DNA from: Thiotrichaceae bacterium
GTDB lineage: Bacteria; Pseudomonadota; Gammaproteobacteria; Beggiatoales; Beggiatoaceae
NCBI GenBank assembly: GCA_028688145.1
Contig: JAQTYU010000002.1
Location: forward strand, 1 to 64,000
Length of the DNA stretch: 64,000 bases
Direction: 5' to 3'
Shown: one piece after another, positions 9,481 to 18,700 of the stretch
Layout of the letters: the number at the start of each line of letters is the position of its first letter
Position numbering within the stretch: position 1 is the first letter of the stretch
Translations under genes and position numbers: made by a program
Notes under the pieces: generated by a model
Seen by the model: the letters and a program-made list of their open reading frames with translations, nothing else
The model's database searches: none
Told to the model about the DNA's origin: nothing

Positions 9481-9520
9481 AAAAGCCCCAACAGATTTCA
9501 AAACCTGTCGGGGCTTTTTT
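9481..9520. terminator. Bidirectional terminator downstream of gatA
   Basis: The stem AAGCCCCAACAG/CTGTCGGGGCTT (one G-T mismatch) is flanked by A and T runs on both sides. It lies 12 bases beyond the gatA stop. Confidence 0.85.
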
Positions 9521-9531
9521 ATACAGCAGAA

Positions 9532-10986
9532 TTACGCGAAACTTGCTGGGGTGCGACTATGCCAATCGGTACGTTGTTGATATTGATGCGCAATATTTAA
9601 CAAACGTCCTTCACTGAAATAATTGCCAATCAACTGCATCCCTACGGGGCGATTGTGGGCAAAACCTGCTGGCAAGGACAACGCAGGAATTCCCGCCAAA
9701 TTCACCGCAATCGTATAAATATCCGATAAATACATGGTGACAGGGTCATCCACTTTTTCACCGATATTAAACGCCACCGTGGGCGAAGTCGGCCCAAACA
9801 ACACGTCGACTTGTTTAAAAGCGTCGGTAAAATCTTGGGTCAAAACGCGGCGTAATTGTTGGGCTTTCAAATAATACGCATCGTAATAACCTGCGGATAA
9901 CGCGTAAGTTCCAATCATAATACGGCGTTTCACTTCCGCGCCAAAACCTTCACCGCGTGAACGCTTGTATAAGTCAATTAAATCTTTAGGATTTTCACAG
10001 CGATAGCCAAAACGCACGCCATCAAAACGCGATAAGTTAGAAGAACATTCCGCAGGCGCGATAATGTAATAAACAGGAATCGCTAATTGATTATTCGGTA
10101 AATGCACTTCGTGAATCGTTGCGCCCGCTTGTTCAAATTCTTTGAGCGAGGTTTCCAACACTTTGGCAACTTCAGGGTCTAAACCTTCGCCAAAATATTC
10201 TTTCGGCACACCAATGCGTAAACCTTCAATGCTTTGATTTAATTGGTTACTGTAGTTTTCAACGGGGCGGTCTAACGAAGTCGAATCACGTTTATCAAAA
10301 CCTGTCATCGTTTCCATCAGCAGCGCGACATCTTCCGCACTGTGCGCCATCGGGCCGCCTTGGTCTAAGCTTGACGCAAACGCAATCATGCCATAACGCG
10401 ACACTAAACCATAAGTTGGTTTTAAACCCGTTAAATTGCACAATGCCGCAGGTTGGCGAATTGAACCGCCCGTGTCTGTGCCTGTGGCAATCGGGGCAAG
10501 ACGTGCTGCAACCGCAGCCGCAGAACCGCCTGAAGAGCCACCGGGCACGGCTTTCACATCCCAAGGATTTTTGACTGCGCCGTAATAACTGGTTTCATTG
10601 GATGAACCCATTGCAAACTCGTCCATATTGGTTTTTCCCAACATGACCATGCCTGCGGCATTACATTTTTCGACCACCGTCGCATTATACGGGGCAATAA
10701 AATTGTCTAACATTTTAGAACCGCAGGTGGTTTTCACCCCTGCCGTGCAGAAAATATCTTTTTGAGCCAGTGGAATCCCTGTCAATTTCCCTGCCGTGCC
10801 AGCCTGCAAACGTGCATCCGCAGCGCGTGCCTGTTCTAAAGCCAGTTCGGGAGTGACAGTGACAAAGCTATTCAACTGCCCATCATAACGTTCAATCCGT
10901 TGTAAAAAATGTTGAGTCAGTTCTACGCTAGAAATTTTGCGTTGATGTAAGAGTTCAGAAAGTTCGGCAAGCGTTTTTTCGTGCAT
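9532..10986 (-). CDS. gatA: Glutamyl-tRNA(Gln)/aspartyl-tRNA(Asn) amidotransferase subunit A
   Basis: GatA hydrolyses glutamine and supplies ammonia to convert Glu-tRNA(Gln) or Asp-tRNA(Asn). The amidase-signature catalytic residues are visible in LAQKDIF (Lys), [11 protein letters not shown] and [12 protein letters not shown] (Ser-cisSer). The frame begins at a TTG at 10995, but the ATG three codons on (10986) is the likelier start and gives 484 residues, the normal size. It lies 16 bases after gatC on the same strand. GatB, which binds the tRNA, is not in the window; it would be expected elsewhere, or upstream of a rearranged operon. Confidence 0.95.
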   Translation of the reverse strand: MHEKTLAELSELLHQRKISSVELTQHFLQRIERYDGQLNSFVTVTPELALEQARAADARLQAGTAGKLTGIPLAQKDIFCTAGVKTTCGSKMLDNFIAPYNATVVEKCNAAGMVMLGKTNMDEFAMGSSNETSYYGAVKNPWDVKAVPGGSSGGSAAAVAARLAPIATGTDTGGSIRQPAALCNLTGLKPTYGLVSRYGMIAFASSLDQGGPMAHSAEDVALLMETMTGFDKRDSTSLDRPVENYSNQLNQSIEGLRIGVPKEYFGEGLDPEVAKVLETSLKEFEQAGATIHEVHLPNNQLAIPVYYIIAPAECSSNLSRFDGVRFGYRCENPKDLIDLYKRSRGEGFGAEVKRRIMIGTYALSAGYYDAYYLKAQQLRRVLTQDFTDAFKQVDVLFGPTSPTVAFNIGEKVDDPVTMYLSDIYTIAVNLAGIPALSLPAGFAHNRPVGMQLIGNYFSEGRLLNIAHQYQQRTDWHSRTPASFA

Positions 10987-11002
10987 GATCGTCAACTAGG
11001 GT

Positions 11003-11290
11003 CTATTCGATAACTTTGGGGACTAAATACAAACCCGCTTCTACTTGCGGCGCGATGCTTTGAAACGAATCCCGTTGATTGGTTTCGCTGACTTCATCGG
11101 TGCGTAGGCGGGCGGTTGCGTCCAAGGGGTGTGCCATTGGGGTGATACCCGTGGTATCGATACTGTTCATTTGTTCGACTAAGGCGAAAATATCCGATAA
11201 AGTCCGTGTATAAACAGGAATATCCTCTTCGGACAGGGCAATCCGTGCCAAGTGGGCTATTTTCTCTACATCAGTTCGTTGCAAAGACAT
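11003..11290 (-). CDS. gatC: Glutamyl-tRNA(Gln) amidotransferase subunit C
   Basis: GatC is the small stabilising subunit of the GatCAB complex. The 95 residues show the family pattern at the N-terminus, [16 protein letters not shown], and the C-terminal LRTDEVSE followed by [21 protein letters not shown] lies ten bases before the ATG. It is the first gene of a gatC-gatA pair transcribed leftward. Confidence 0.94.
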   Translation of the reverse strand: MSLQRTDVEKIAHLARIALSEEDIPVYTRTLSDIFALVEQMNSIDTTGITPMAHPLDATARLRTDEVSETNQRDSFQSIAPQVEAGLYLVPKVIE

Positions 11291-11391
11291 TTTGGAAAAA
11301 CTCCCAGTGAAAATACTGTGGGTAGTTTACCCGATTCTGTGCGGCGTTAGAATGTTAATCTTGAAAATTCGCGGAATTCGGGGCTAATCTC

Positions 11392-11814
11392 TCAATCCAA
11401 AAAAATCTTATTCATGTTCAAAGTAATCCCTAATGCCTTATCAATAACCTTATCATTGGCGTAGGTCAATGGCGTTTCTTCCAAATTATTAAAGACTGTG
11501 ATCGCATGGGAAATCGGCAATAATAACCAACAAGATTGCACGCCAAATTCAAAATAAATTTTGAACTTATCAAGCAACTCTTGAATATTCTGCGTGGGCG
11601 AAAGTATTTCGACAATCAACAAGGGGGGTTCAGAAACGCTTATTTTATCGTTTAGCAAATTAATCGGCTGCATGGGATAGATGGCTATATTAGGCACAAA
11701 CTCTTTGCCTTGTATATCTATCGATAATTCAGAATAGACCGCGTAATTATTCAAGCCCAAAAAAGCAGCCCCTAATGCCACTTGTAAGCGACTATGATTC
11801 ATGGATGGACTCAT
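11392..11814 (-). CDS. Uma2-family (DUF820) restriction-endonuclease-fold protein, short form
   Basis: The sequence matches the core of the Uma2 family, a PD-(D/E)xK nuclease fold abundant in cyanobacteria and filamentous sulfur bacteria. It shows MSPSMNHSRLQ, a strand with FVPNIAIYP (family usually PDxxV), then LLIVEILSPTQN, which carries the conserved Glu and Ser-Pro. The frame extends upstream to 11919, but that part resembles repeat DNA. The ATG at 11814, preceded by GGGAG, gives 140 residues against a usual 180-195, so the first 40 or so family residues are missing. FVPNIA has Asn where the family has Asp, which suggests loss of the catalytic site. Function in this family is unclear. Confidence 0.7.
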   Translation of the reverse strand: MSPSMNHSRLQVALGAAFLGLNNYAVYSELSIDIQGKEFVPNIAIYPMQPINLLNDKISVSEPPLLIVEILSPTQNIQELLDKFKIYFEFGVQSCWLLLPISHAITVFNNLEETPLTYANDKVIDKALGITLNMNKIFLD

Positions 11815-11959
11815 TTTTTCTCCCACGTTGGATGGGCATTGCCCACCAAAATTCGCCAAATTAGAAAGTAGCTTGCATGGAACGTAACAATAACTTAACT
11901 CCTGCTCGCTCAAGTGCATGGCGGCTTACACCTTATGCGCCCTACTTTTAAACGTTAAA

Positions 11960-14137
11960 TCATTCCGCCCGCCATTCCAACACAATACCCGCCAAGGGTG
12001 GCAAAGTTAAACTGATAGAATTGCTTTGCCCCATCCATGCCACAGCGTCCGATTGCACTGAACTATTTCCCAAATTGCTGCCGCCGTAATACATTGAATC
12101 AGAATTAAAAATTTCCTGATAATTGCCCGCACTGGGCACACCAATTCGATAATCATGGCGCGGGGTTGGGGTGAAATTTAACACTACCAGCACGAAACTA
12201 TCCGTACTGCGCCGCAAATATGCCAGCACCGATTGATGCGCATCATGGCAATCAATCCACGCAAAACCTTGTCCTTCAAAATCCGCATAATGCAGGGCAG
12301 TTTTTTGGCAATACAATTGATTCAAATCCCGCACCAGCGATTGCATTCCCGAATGTGCAGGAATTTCCGTCAATTCCCAATCCAAACCCCGCGCCTCACT
12401 CCATTCCCGCCCTTGGGCAAATTCACAGCCCATAAACAGCAATTTCTTCGCGGGATAAGTCCATAAATAGGTGTAAAGTAAGCGTAAATTGGCGAAACGT
12501 TGCCATGAATCGCCCGCCATTTTATCCAGCAAAGAAAGTTTGCCATGCACCACTTCATCATGCGAGAACGGCGCAACAAAGTTTTCCGTGAACGCATACA
12601 GCAAGCCAAAAGTTAAGATATTGTGGTGATAGCTGCGATAAATCGGGTCTTTCTCCATGTAGGTCAAAGTGTCGTGCATCCAACCCATATTCCACTTCAT
12701 GCTGAAACCCAAGCCGCCGCGCCATGTGGGACGGGTGACTTGCGCCCAACTGGTGGACTCTTCCGCAATCATCAAAGTGCCTGCATATTCACTGTGGGTG
12801 ATGTTGTTCAACTCTTGAAAAAACGCAATCGCTTCTAAATTTTCATTGCCGCCATAACGGTTAAGCAAGGACTCGCCTGCTTCGCGGGAATAATCTAAAT
12901 ATAACATTGAAGCCACGGCATCGACGCGCAAACCATCAATATGAAACTCATCCAACCAGTAAACCGCATTGGCAATAAGAAAGTTTTTGACTTCGAGCCG
13001 CGCATAATTAAACACTAAAGTGCCCCATTCCTTATGCTCGCCTTGACGTGGATCGGCATATTCATACAAGGCAGTGCCATCGAAACGCGCTAAAGCGTGT
13101 GCATCTTTGGGGAAATGCGAGGGCACCCAGTCTAAAATCACCCCAATATTATTTTGATGGCAATAGTCCACAAAATAGCGAAAATCATCAGGCGTTCCAA
13201 AGCGGCTGGTGGGCGCGTAATAACCTGTAGTTTGATAACCCCATGATTCATCTAAGGGATGTTCGCTGATGGGCAATAATTCGATGTGAGTGAAACCGAG
13301 TTTCAGCACATACTCCACCAGCCGCCGCGCCAATTCCCGATAATTTAAAAAATTGCCATCTGCGTCGCGTTGCCATGAACCGAGATGCACTTCATAAATA
13401 CTAAACGGCAGATGCAACCAATCTTGTTGCCGCCGTGCGATTAACCACGCATTATCGCGCCACGGATAACTGGAACTGGGAGTGACATAAGCGGCGGTTT
13501 GCGGACGACGTTCAAAAGCTTTGGCGTAAGGGTCGATTTTGGTTAAGATTTCGCCCGTTTCGCGGTTGCGTAATTCAAATTTATACAAGCTGCCCATCGG
13601 CAATTCAGGAATGAATAATTCCCAAATCCCGCTGCTGCCTAAAACCCGCATCGGGTGACAACGTCCATCCCATTGATTGAAATCGCCCACCACGCTGACG
13701 CGCTCGGCATTGGGTGCCCACACCGCGAATAATACGCCTGCAATGCCGTGTACTAAATGCGGATGTGCACCGAGAAAACGGTAGGCGTGCCAATGTTTGC
13801 CCTCGCCAAATAAGTGCAAATCAAAATCGTTGAGTTGCGGCGGAAAACTGTACGGGTCATAAGTAACGCGGTGATTGCCTTCTGAATCGATGGATTCTAA
13901 TTGGTAATGTTCTTCAACTTGGCTGGCATCGCCTTCCCAAACAAACAGGTCACTGTTTTCTATCCGCTGCAATGCGTCGCCATTGGGCAATAAATTGACG
14001 CTTTGGGTGTGTGGCATGAAGACCCGTATCAGCGTCTGATTTTCGGAAAGTGGATGCTTTCCTAACACCGCAAACGGATCATAATGACGGGCTTCTAGGA
14101 TTTTTTGTAACTCAGTCGTTAATTCAGGTGTATCCAT
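11960..14137 (-). CDS. glgB: 1,4-alpha-glucan branching enzyme
   Basis: This enzyme makes alpha-1,6 branches in glycogen. The 725-residue protein has an N-terminal CBM48-type carbohydrate-binding region ([21 protein letters not shown]) and a GH13 catalytic barrel with YEVHLGSW, the nucleophile stretch [18 protein letters not shown], the acid/base region MIAEESTSW and [11 protein letters not shown] beta-sandwich closes the C-terminus. Size is normal for type 1 bacterial GlgB. No other glycogen gene is adjacent, so the pathway is scattered. Confidence 0.96.
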   Translation of the reverse strand: MDTPELTTELQKILEARHYDPFAVLGKHPLSENQTLIRVFMPHTQSVNLLPNGDALQRIENSDLFVWEGDASQVEEHYQLESIDSEGNHRVTYDPYSFPPQLNDFDLHLFGEGKHWHAYRFLGAHPHLVHGIAGVLFAVWAPNAERVSVVGDFNQWDGRCHPMRVLGSSGIWELFIPELPMGSLYKFELRNRETGEILTKIDPYAKAFERRPQTAAYVTPSSSYPWRDNAWLIARRQQDWLHLPFSIYEVHLGSWQRDADGNFLNYRELARRLVEYVLKLGFTHIELLPISEHPLDESWGYQTTGYYAPTSRFGTPDDFRYFVDYCHQNNIGVILDWVPSHFPKDAHALARFDGTALYEYADPRQGEHKEWGTLVFNYARLEVKNFLIANAVYWLDEFHIDGLRVDAVASMLYLDYSREAGESLLNRYGGNENLEAIAFFQELNNITHSEYAGTLMIAEESTSWAQVTRPTWRGGLGFSMKWNMGWMHDTLTYMEKDPIYRSYHHNILTFGLLYAFTENFVAPFSHDEVVHGKLSLLDKMAGDSWQRFANLRLLYTYLWTYPAKKLLFMGCEFAQGREWSEARGLDWELTEIPAHSGMQSLVRDLNQLYCQKTALHYADFEGQGFAWIDCHDAHQSVLAYLRRSTDSFVLVVLNFTPTPRHDYRIGVPSAGNYQEIFNSDSMYYGGSNLGNSSVQSDAVAWMGQSNSISLTLPPLAGIVLEWRAE

Positions 14138-14599
14138 GATGTTTAGATTCGCATTATTGGTTTAGTTGTTGCGGGGATAAACTTTTTTGAGCCTTGAGAA
14201 TGGCTTATCTCGCTGGTGGGGGAGATACGAATCTCAGACCTAAATAATTAAATTTTGGAGAATATTTGTAGCTTCACTATACGCCATCTCAGAAGTCTGA
14301 GATATGAAACCCTGACAAATTATAGCAACTGCGTTTAAAAATCGGAATTTGCCCTTAACGCTATGAAAATTAAGTGGGGAATTTGAAATGTTTGTAAAAT
14401 ATTGGGTTTTCCTAAAACAAAGCCGTGTCATCGGTTCGCTATTACTAATCGGCGATGTCTGGTGGTTTAATTATAATGCTATTTTGAACACCCACTTTAT
14501 TGAATTTAAGCTAAAAAAAGTCCCTAAATACCTTGTCAATCTCGCTAATCTGTTTAATCTTAGTCACACTCTAAATTTGATTACACGGATTAAACCCAT
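14138..14599. other. Intergenic region between glgB and anmK
   Basis: These 460 bases separate two divergently transcribed genes and should hold both promoters. A short ORF on the plus strand (14388-14624) runs into anmK in another frame and shows no recognisable protein. An imperfect repeat of TCTCAGA occurs at 14231-14239 and 14286-14303. I found no RNA gene. Confidence 0.4.
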
Positions 14600-15709
14600 A
14601 TGCCACCCTATTTCATCGGTTTAATGTCAGGCACAAGCATTGATGCAATTGATGCTGCACTTATCAGCTTTAACGCAGGTAAACTCCAATTACACCACAC
14701 CTATCGTCATGCTTTTCCCTCGGTGGTTCGCAGTGAATTGTTGACGATTAGTCAAGAAAGTCGCGAATTTACACCTTTACACCGTATTGCTTTTTTGGAT
14801 ATTCAACTGGCAAAACTTTATTCAGAAGTGGTGCTGAAATTATTACGACAGGCAAATTTAAGCCCTAGCAAAATTACGGCTATTGGATGTCATGGACAAA
14901 CGATTGTACACAGCCCCGATAGTAATCCGCCCTATACTTGGCAACTGGGCGACCCCAACACTTTGGCAGAACTGACAGGCATCACCACGGTGGCGGATTT
15001 TCGGCGACGTGATCTTGCCGCAGGCGGACAAGGTGCACCGCTCGCGCCTGCCTGTCATCAAGCCCTGTTTCAAACACCCACAGAAAACCGCATTGTGCTG
15101 AATATTGGCGGCATTGCAAATATCACCGTCTTGCCTGCCGAGACTCAACAGCCCGTGGTTGGATTTGACACAGGTGTAGGCAATGCGTTACTAGATGCTT
15201 GGTGCTTAAAACATCAACAACAAATCTGTGATTATGAAGGCAAATGGGCAAAGAGCGGCACAGTTCAAACCCAATTATTAAACGATCTTATTAAAGACTC
15301 TTATTTTTCCCGTACTGCTCCCAAAAGTACAGGACGTGATTACTTTAATATCAACTGGTTAAACTCATATCTTGGCTTGCAAAACTATCGTCTTGAAGAC
15401 GTGCAAGCCACCCTAGTCGCGCTAACCGTAGAAAGCATTGCTGCCGCCGCCCGTCCCTATCATCCACAACGCCTGATTGTGTGCGGTGGCGGAGTGCACA
15501 ATCCACTATTAATGCAGGGGCTGGCACAATCTTTGCCAAATTGTAGCGTTGAATCCAGTATTGCTTTTGGAATTCATCCTGATTGGATAGAAGCGATTTG
15601 TTTTGCATGGTTAGCGCGGCAAACGCTGACCCGCCAAACGGGGAATTTGCCCAGTGTGACTGGCGCACGCAGCCCCGTGATTTTGGGTGGGATTTATTAC
15701 GGACGTTGA
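14600..15709 (+). CDS. anmK: Anhydro-N-acetylmuramic acid kinase
   Basis: AnmK phosphorylates 1,6-anhydro-MurNAc released during peptidoglycan turnover, which allows recycling. The N-terminus FIGLMSGTSIDAIDAAL is the family signature, followed by the ATPase-type segments IGCHGQTIVHSP, TVADFRRRDLAAGGQGAPL and VLNIGGIANI, and near the C-terminus GGGVHNPLLM. The length of 369 residues is typical. With dacB and mltF further on, the window holds several cell-wall turnover functions, but they are not an operon. Confidence 0.95.
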   Translation: MPPYFIGLMSGTSIDAIDAALISFNAGKLQLHHTYRHAFPSVVRSELLTISQESREFTPLHRIAFLDIQLAKLYSEVVLKLLRQANLSPSKITAIGCHGQTIVHSPDSNPPYTWQLGDPNTLAELTGITTVADFRRRDLAAGGQGAPLAPACHQALFQTPTENRIVLNIGGIANITVLPAETQQPVVGFDTGVGNALLDAWCLKHQQQICDYEGKWAKSGTVQTQLLNDLIKDSYFSRTAPKSTGRDYFNINWLNSYLGLQNYRLEDVQATLVALTVESIAAAARPYHPQRLIVCGGGVHNPLLMQGLAQSLPNCSVESSIAFGIHPDWIEAICFAWLARQTLTRQTGNLPSVTGARSPVILGGIYYGR

Positions 15710-15778
15710 AAATTCGCACATCCAGCATAAAACAGCTATGCTATAAACAAGTTCAATAAATCAAGGGAGAACAACAAG

Positions 15779-18700
15779 ATGTTTTCCAAATTATCAGCAC
15801 ATCTTAATACGAATTCTACACCTGAAGTGGCGCAAAATAGTCCCGCAGAAAGTTCATCAAATCTGCCTGCCTTAGCATTAGGGTCGGATGCGCATTACTC
15901 ACGTTTAGGTGATGATCTCAGCATCAAAGTGGCGGGCGAAAAATTCGTCGTCACCGATTATTTTTTGCACCCTACACCGCTGAAAACCGCACAGGGCGAA
16001 ACCCTCAGCGTGGATCAGGTTCACACTCAGTTATTACCCGCCCCCGTGATGGTTGCCGATAATAGCAACAGCGTGCCTTTAGAAAAAATAGGCACGGTCA
16101 GTATGCTGCTCAAAGAACCTGTTGAAGCCAAAGGCTTGGATGGGGCAGTACGTTTATTAAAACAGGGCGATGCGGTGTATTTACACGACACCATCACCAC
16201 CCCTGTGGGCGGCTATCTGAAAATTATGTTGCACGATGGCACGACCTTTCAGTTAGGGCCATTGTCGCGCGCAACTTTAGATAAATACTCCTACGATCCC
16301 ACTCATGCCAATGCAGGCGGACATTTTGAAACCACGGTGGCGGCTGGGGTTTTCCGTTTTGTCAGTGGCAAAATTAGCGGTAACAATCAGGGGCAGCACA
16401 CCCTAATCAAAACGCCTTCCGCAGTGATTGGGATTCGCGGCAGTGAATTAGATATTCATGTTAATGCCGATGGCTCTGTGGTCGTGGTGCATAGTTCGGG
16501 TTTTGTCGATGTCACCTCGTTATTTCACCCCGAACAACATTTGTCTTTATTTGAACACGGCACCACGGTTTATATTCCTGCGGATGCGGGCGGTACGCCC
16601 ACGGTGGGCATCAGTGCCCCAGCATTTGTCCAAGAATTTCGCAATCAATTATTACCCAACAATCCTTACGCGCCCGCGCCTTCAGGGGCTGATGCTTTAA
16701 GACATGAAGGACATGGTTTTGAAGGTGACCCGAATAGACCCTCGCCCTTGTCAGCTGAAGAACGTTTTGAACATGGGTCACACGGTGAGGGCAAAGAACC
16801 GCCGCCGCCTCCTGGTAGTCGTCCCCCCGAAATTATGGAATTTGCAAAAGACCATCCTGAATTCCGTCCCCCGATGCCTGATGACATCGGGAAAGCTCGT
16901 TGGGTGATGGCGGGGAAAAATGCGTGGATCGATGAACATGTCAATGGTGAGCGCCTCGCTTTTCTAGCGTTAAACTTATCGGATCGTTTGCAACTCGATT
17001 TGCCACCCAATTTGCTCAAAGATTATGATCCACGAGTCTTGAACGGTCTTTTAGAAAAAATCGATAAAATAGAGCATCACGACGAACCTCTCGATCATCT
17101 CGATCCCAATAAACCCTTGCCTCTTGCAATGTTCACCGAAGACAACGCGCTGGTGACACCAGAATTAATTACCCCCGAACAAGCGGAATTGGTAACCTTA
17201 ATTCAGCCGCAATTCGGAACAGTCATTAATAATTACGACGGCACGTTTACTTATCGTCCAAATTCAATTGGTTTTACGGGTGAAGATCATTTTAGTTATC
17301 GTGTCGAAACCCCACTTGGGCAACGTGTAAACCCCGTTCGCCTGAACACAGTGGCTGATAATTTTACCGAAGTGACCGTTGATATTGCTCCGATGGTGAG
17401 TTTTAAACTGGGGATGACCGTCACAGGCAGTGACAGCACAGGTAATAATCTCACAGGCACGATTACCGAATTTACCCAGCCTGAACATGGCAAACTTGTG
17501 CTTGATGAGAAAACGGGCGCAGTGGTTTATGTGCCTTCAGAACGCAATTTTAACGGCGATGACAGTTTTACCTATCTCCTGAAAACCAGTGACAGCGATC
17601 CCGGTGTTTGGGTTCATGCTGAGATATTAGTCACCCATGTGAATAATGAGCCTGTCGCCGTGGCTGACCGTTTTGACGAAATCAATCCAGTCATTCCCAA
17701 CAAAGTCGAGTTATTGACGACCTTGGAAGATAATGCGCTGCTGATTTCTCAAGAAACTTTGCTGAAAAATGACAGCGATGTTGATAAATATGATGTGTTA
17801 CAGGTGTTGCGGGTCGAGCCTGTCGTACCGACAGAGGGTGTAACCTCAACTGATGTTGCAACTCACGGCAGCGTGTTTATCAATCCTGAAGGCAATATTA
17901 TTTACACCCCTGATCCTGATTATTATGGACCTGCGACATTCAAATACACCACTGTAGATCAGTTTGGGGCGCGTTCCACAGCATTCGTTACGGTGAATGT
18001 GTTGCCTGTCAATGATGCACCTGTCGCCAAACCGATTGCTTTTGTTTTAAATGCTCAAAATACTGTCGATGTGCCCAGCGTTGCGGTGCTCGCCAATGTC
18101 ACCGATGTGGACAACGAACCCAGTAGTTTAAAACTGGTTGGGGTTTCCGATGCCTTACACGGGCAAGTGAGTTTAACGGCGGATAATCGGGTAGTGTTTG
18201 TGCCCGATGCGCTTGGGGATAAATTCATCACCGGTGAGTTTAATTACACCGTCAGCGATGGGCAACTCAGCAGCACAGGACATGTCTTGGTGCTACGCGA
18301 TACCACCAGTTTGCCAAATATCCCCGACATCATTATCCCCACCGATACCTCAAAACTCCAAGTTATTCCCGATATTGTGCAATTATCCACGGTGCAAACC
18401 AGCATCATTTCTGCACAGCAATTATTAAGCAATGATAGCGTGCCGCAAGGGCGAGTGCTGAGTATTACTTCAGTTTCTGAGGGCGTTAATGCAGCGGTCG
18501 CTTTGACCAGCAGCGGTGATATTCAAATTACCCCCGATGCTCTCGGGACAAAATTGGGTGTTGCCAGTTTCAAATACACTGTCACCGACAATTTAGGCAA
18601 CAGTGATGTCGGCATTGTGGCAGTGAATATTCCCGCAGACACGAGCAATCCTTTAACTTTATTGGCGCATGATGATGCGCTTAACATCGCCCCCGACAAT

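Noticed and set aside
12220-12838. Several plus-strand frames opposite glgB
   Set aside because: They are antisense shadows of the well-supported branching enzyme, with no family matches.
14388-14624. A 78-residue frame on the plus strand before anmK
   Set aside because: It runs into anmK in a different frame, has no clear ribosome-binding site and no resemblance to known proteins.
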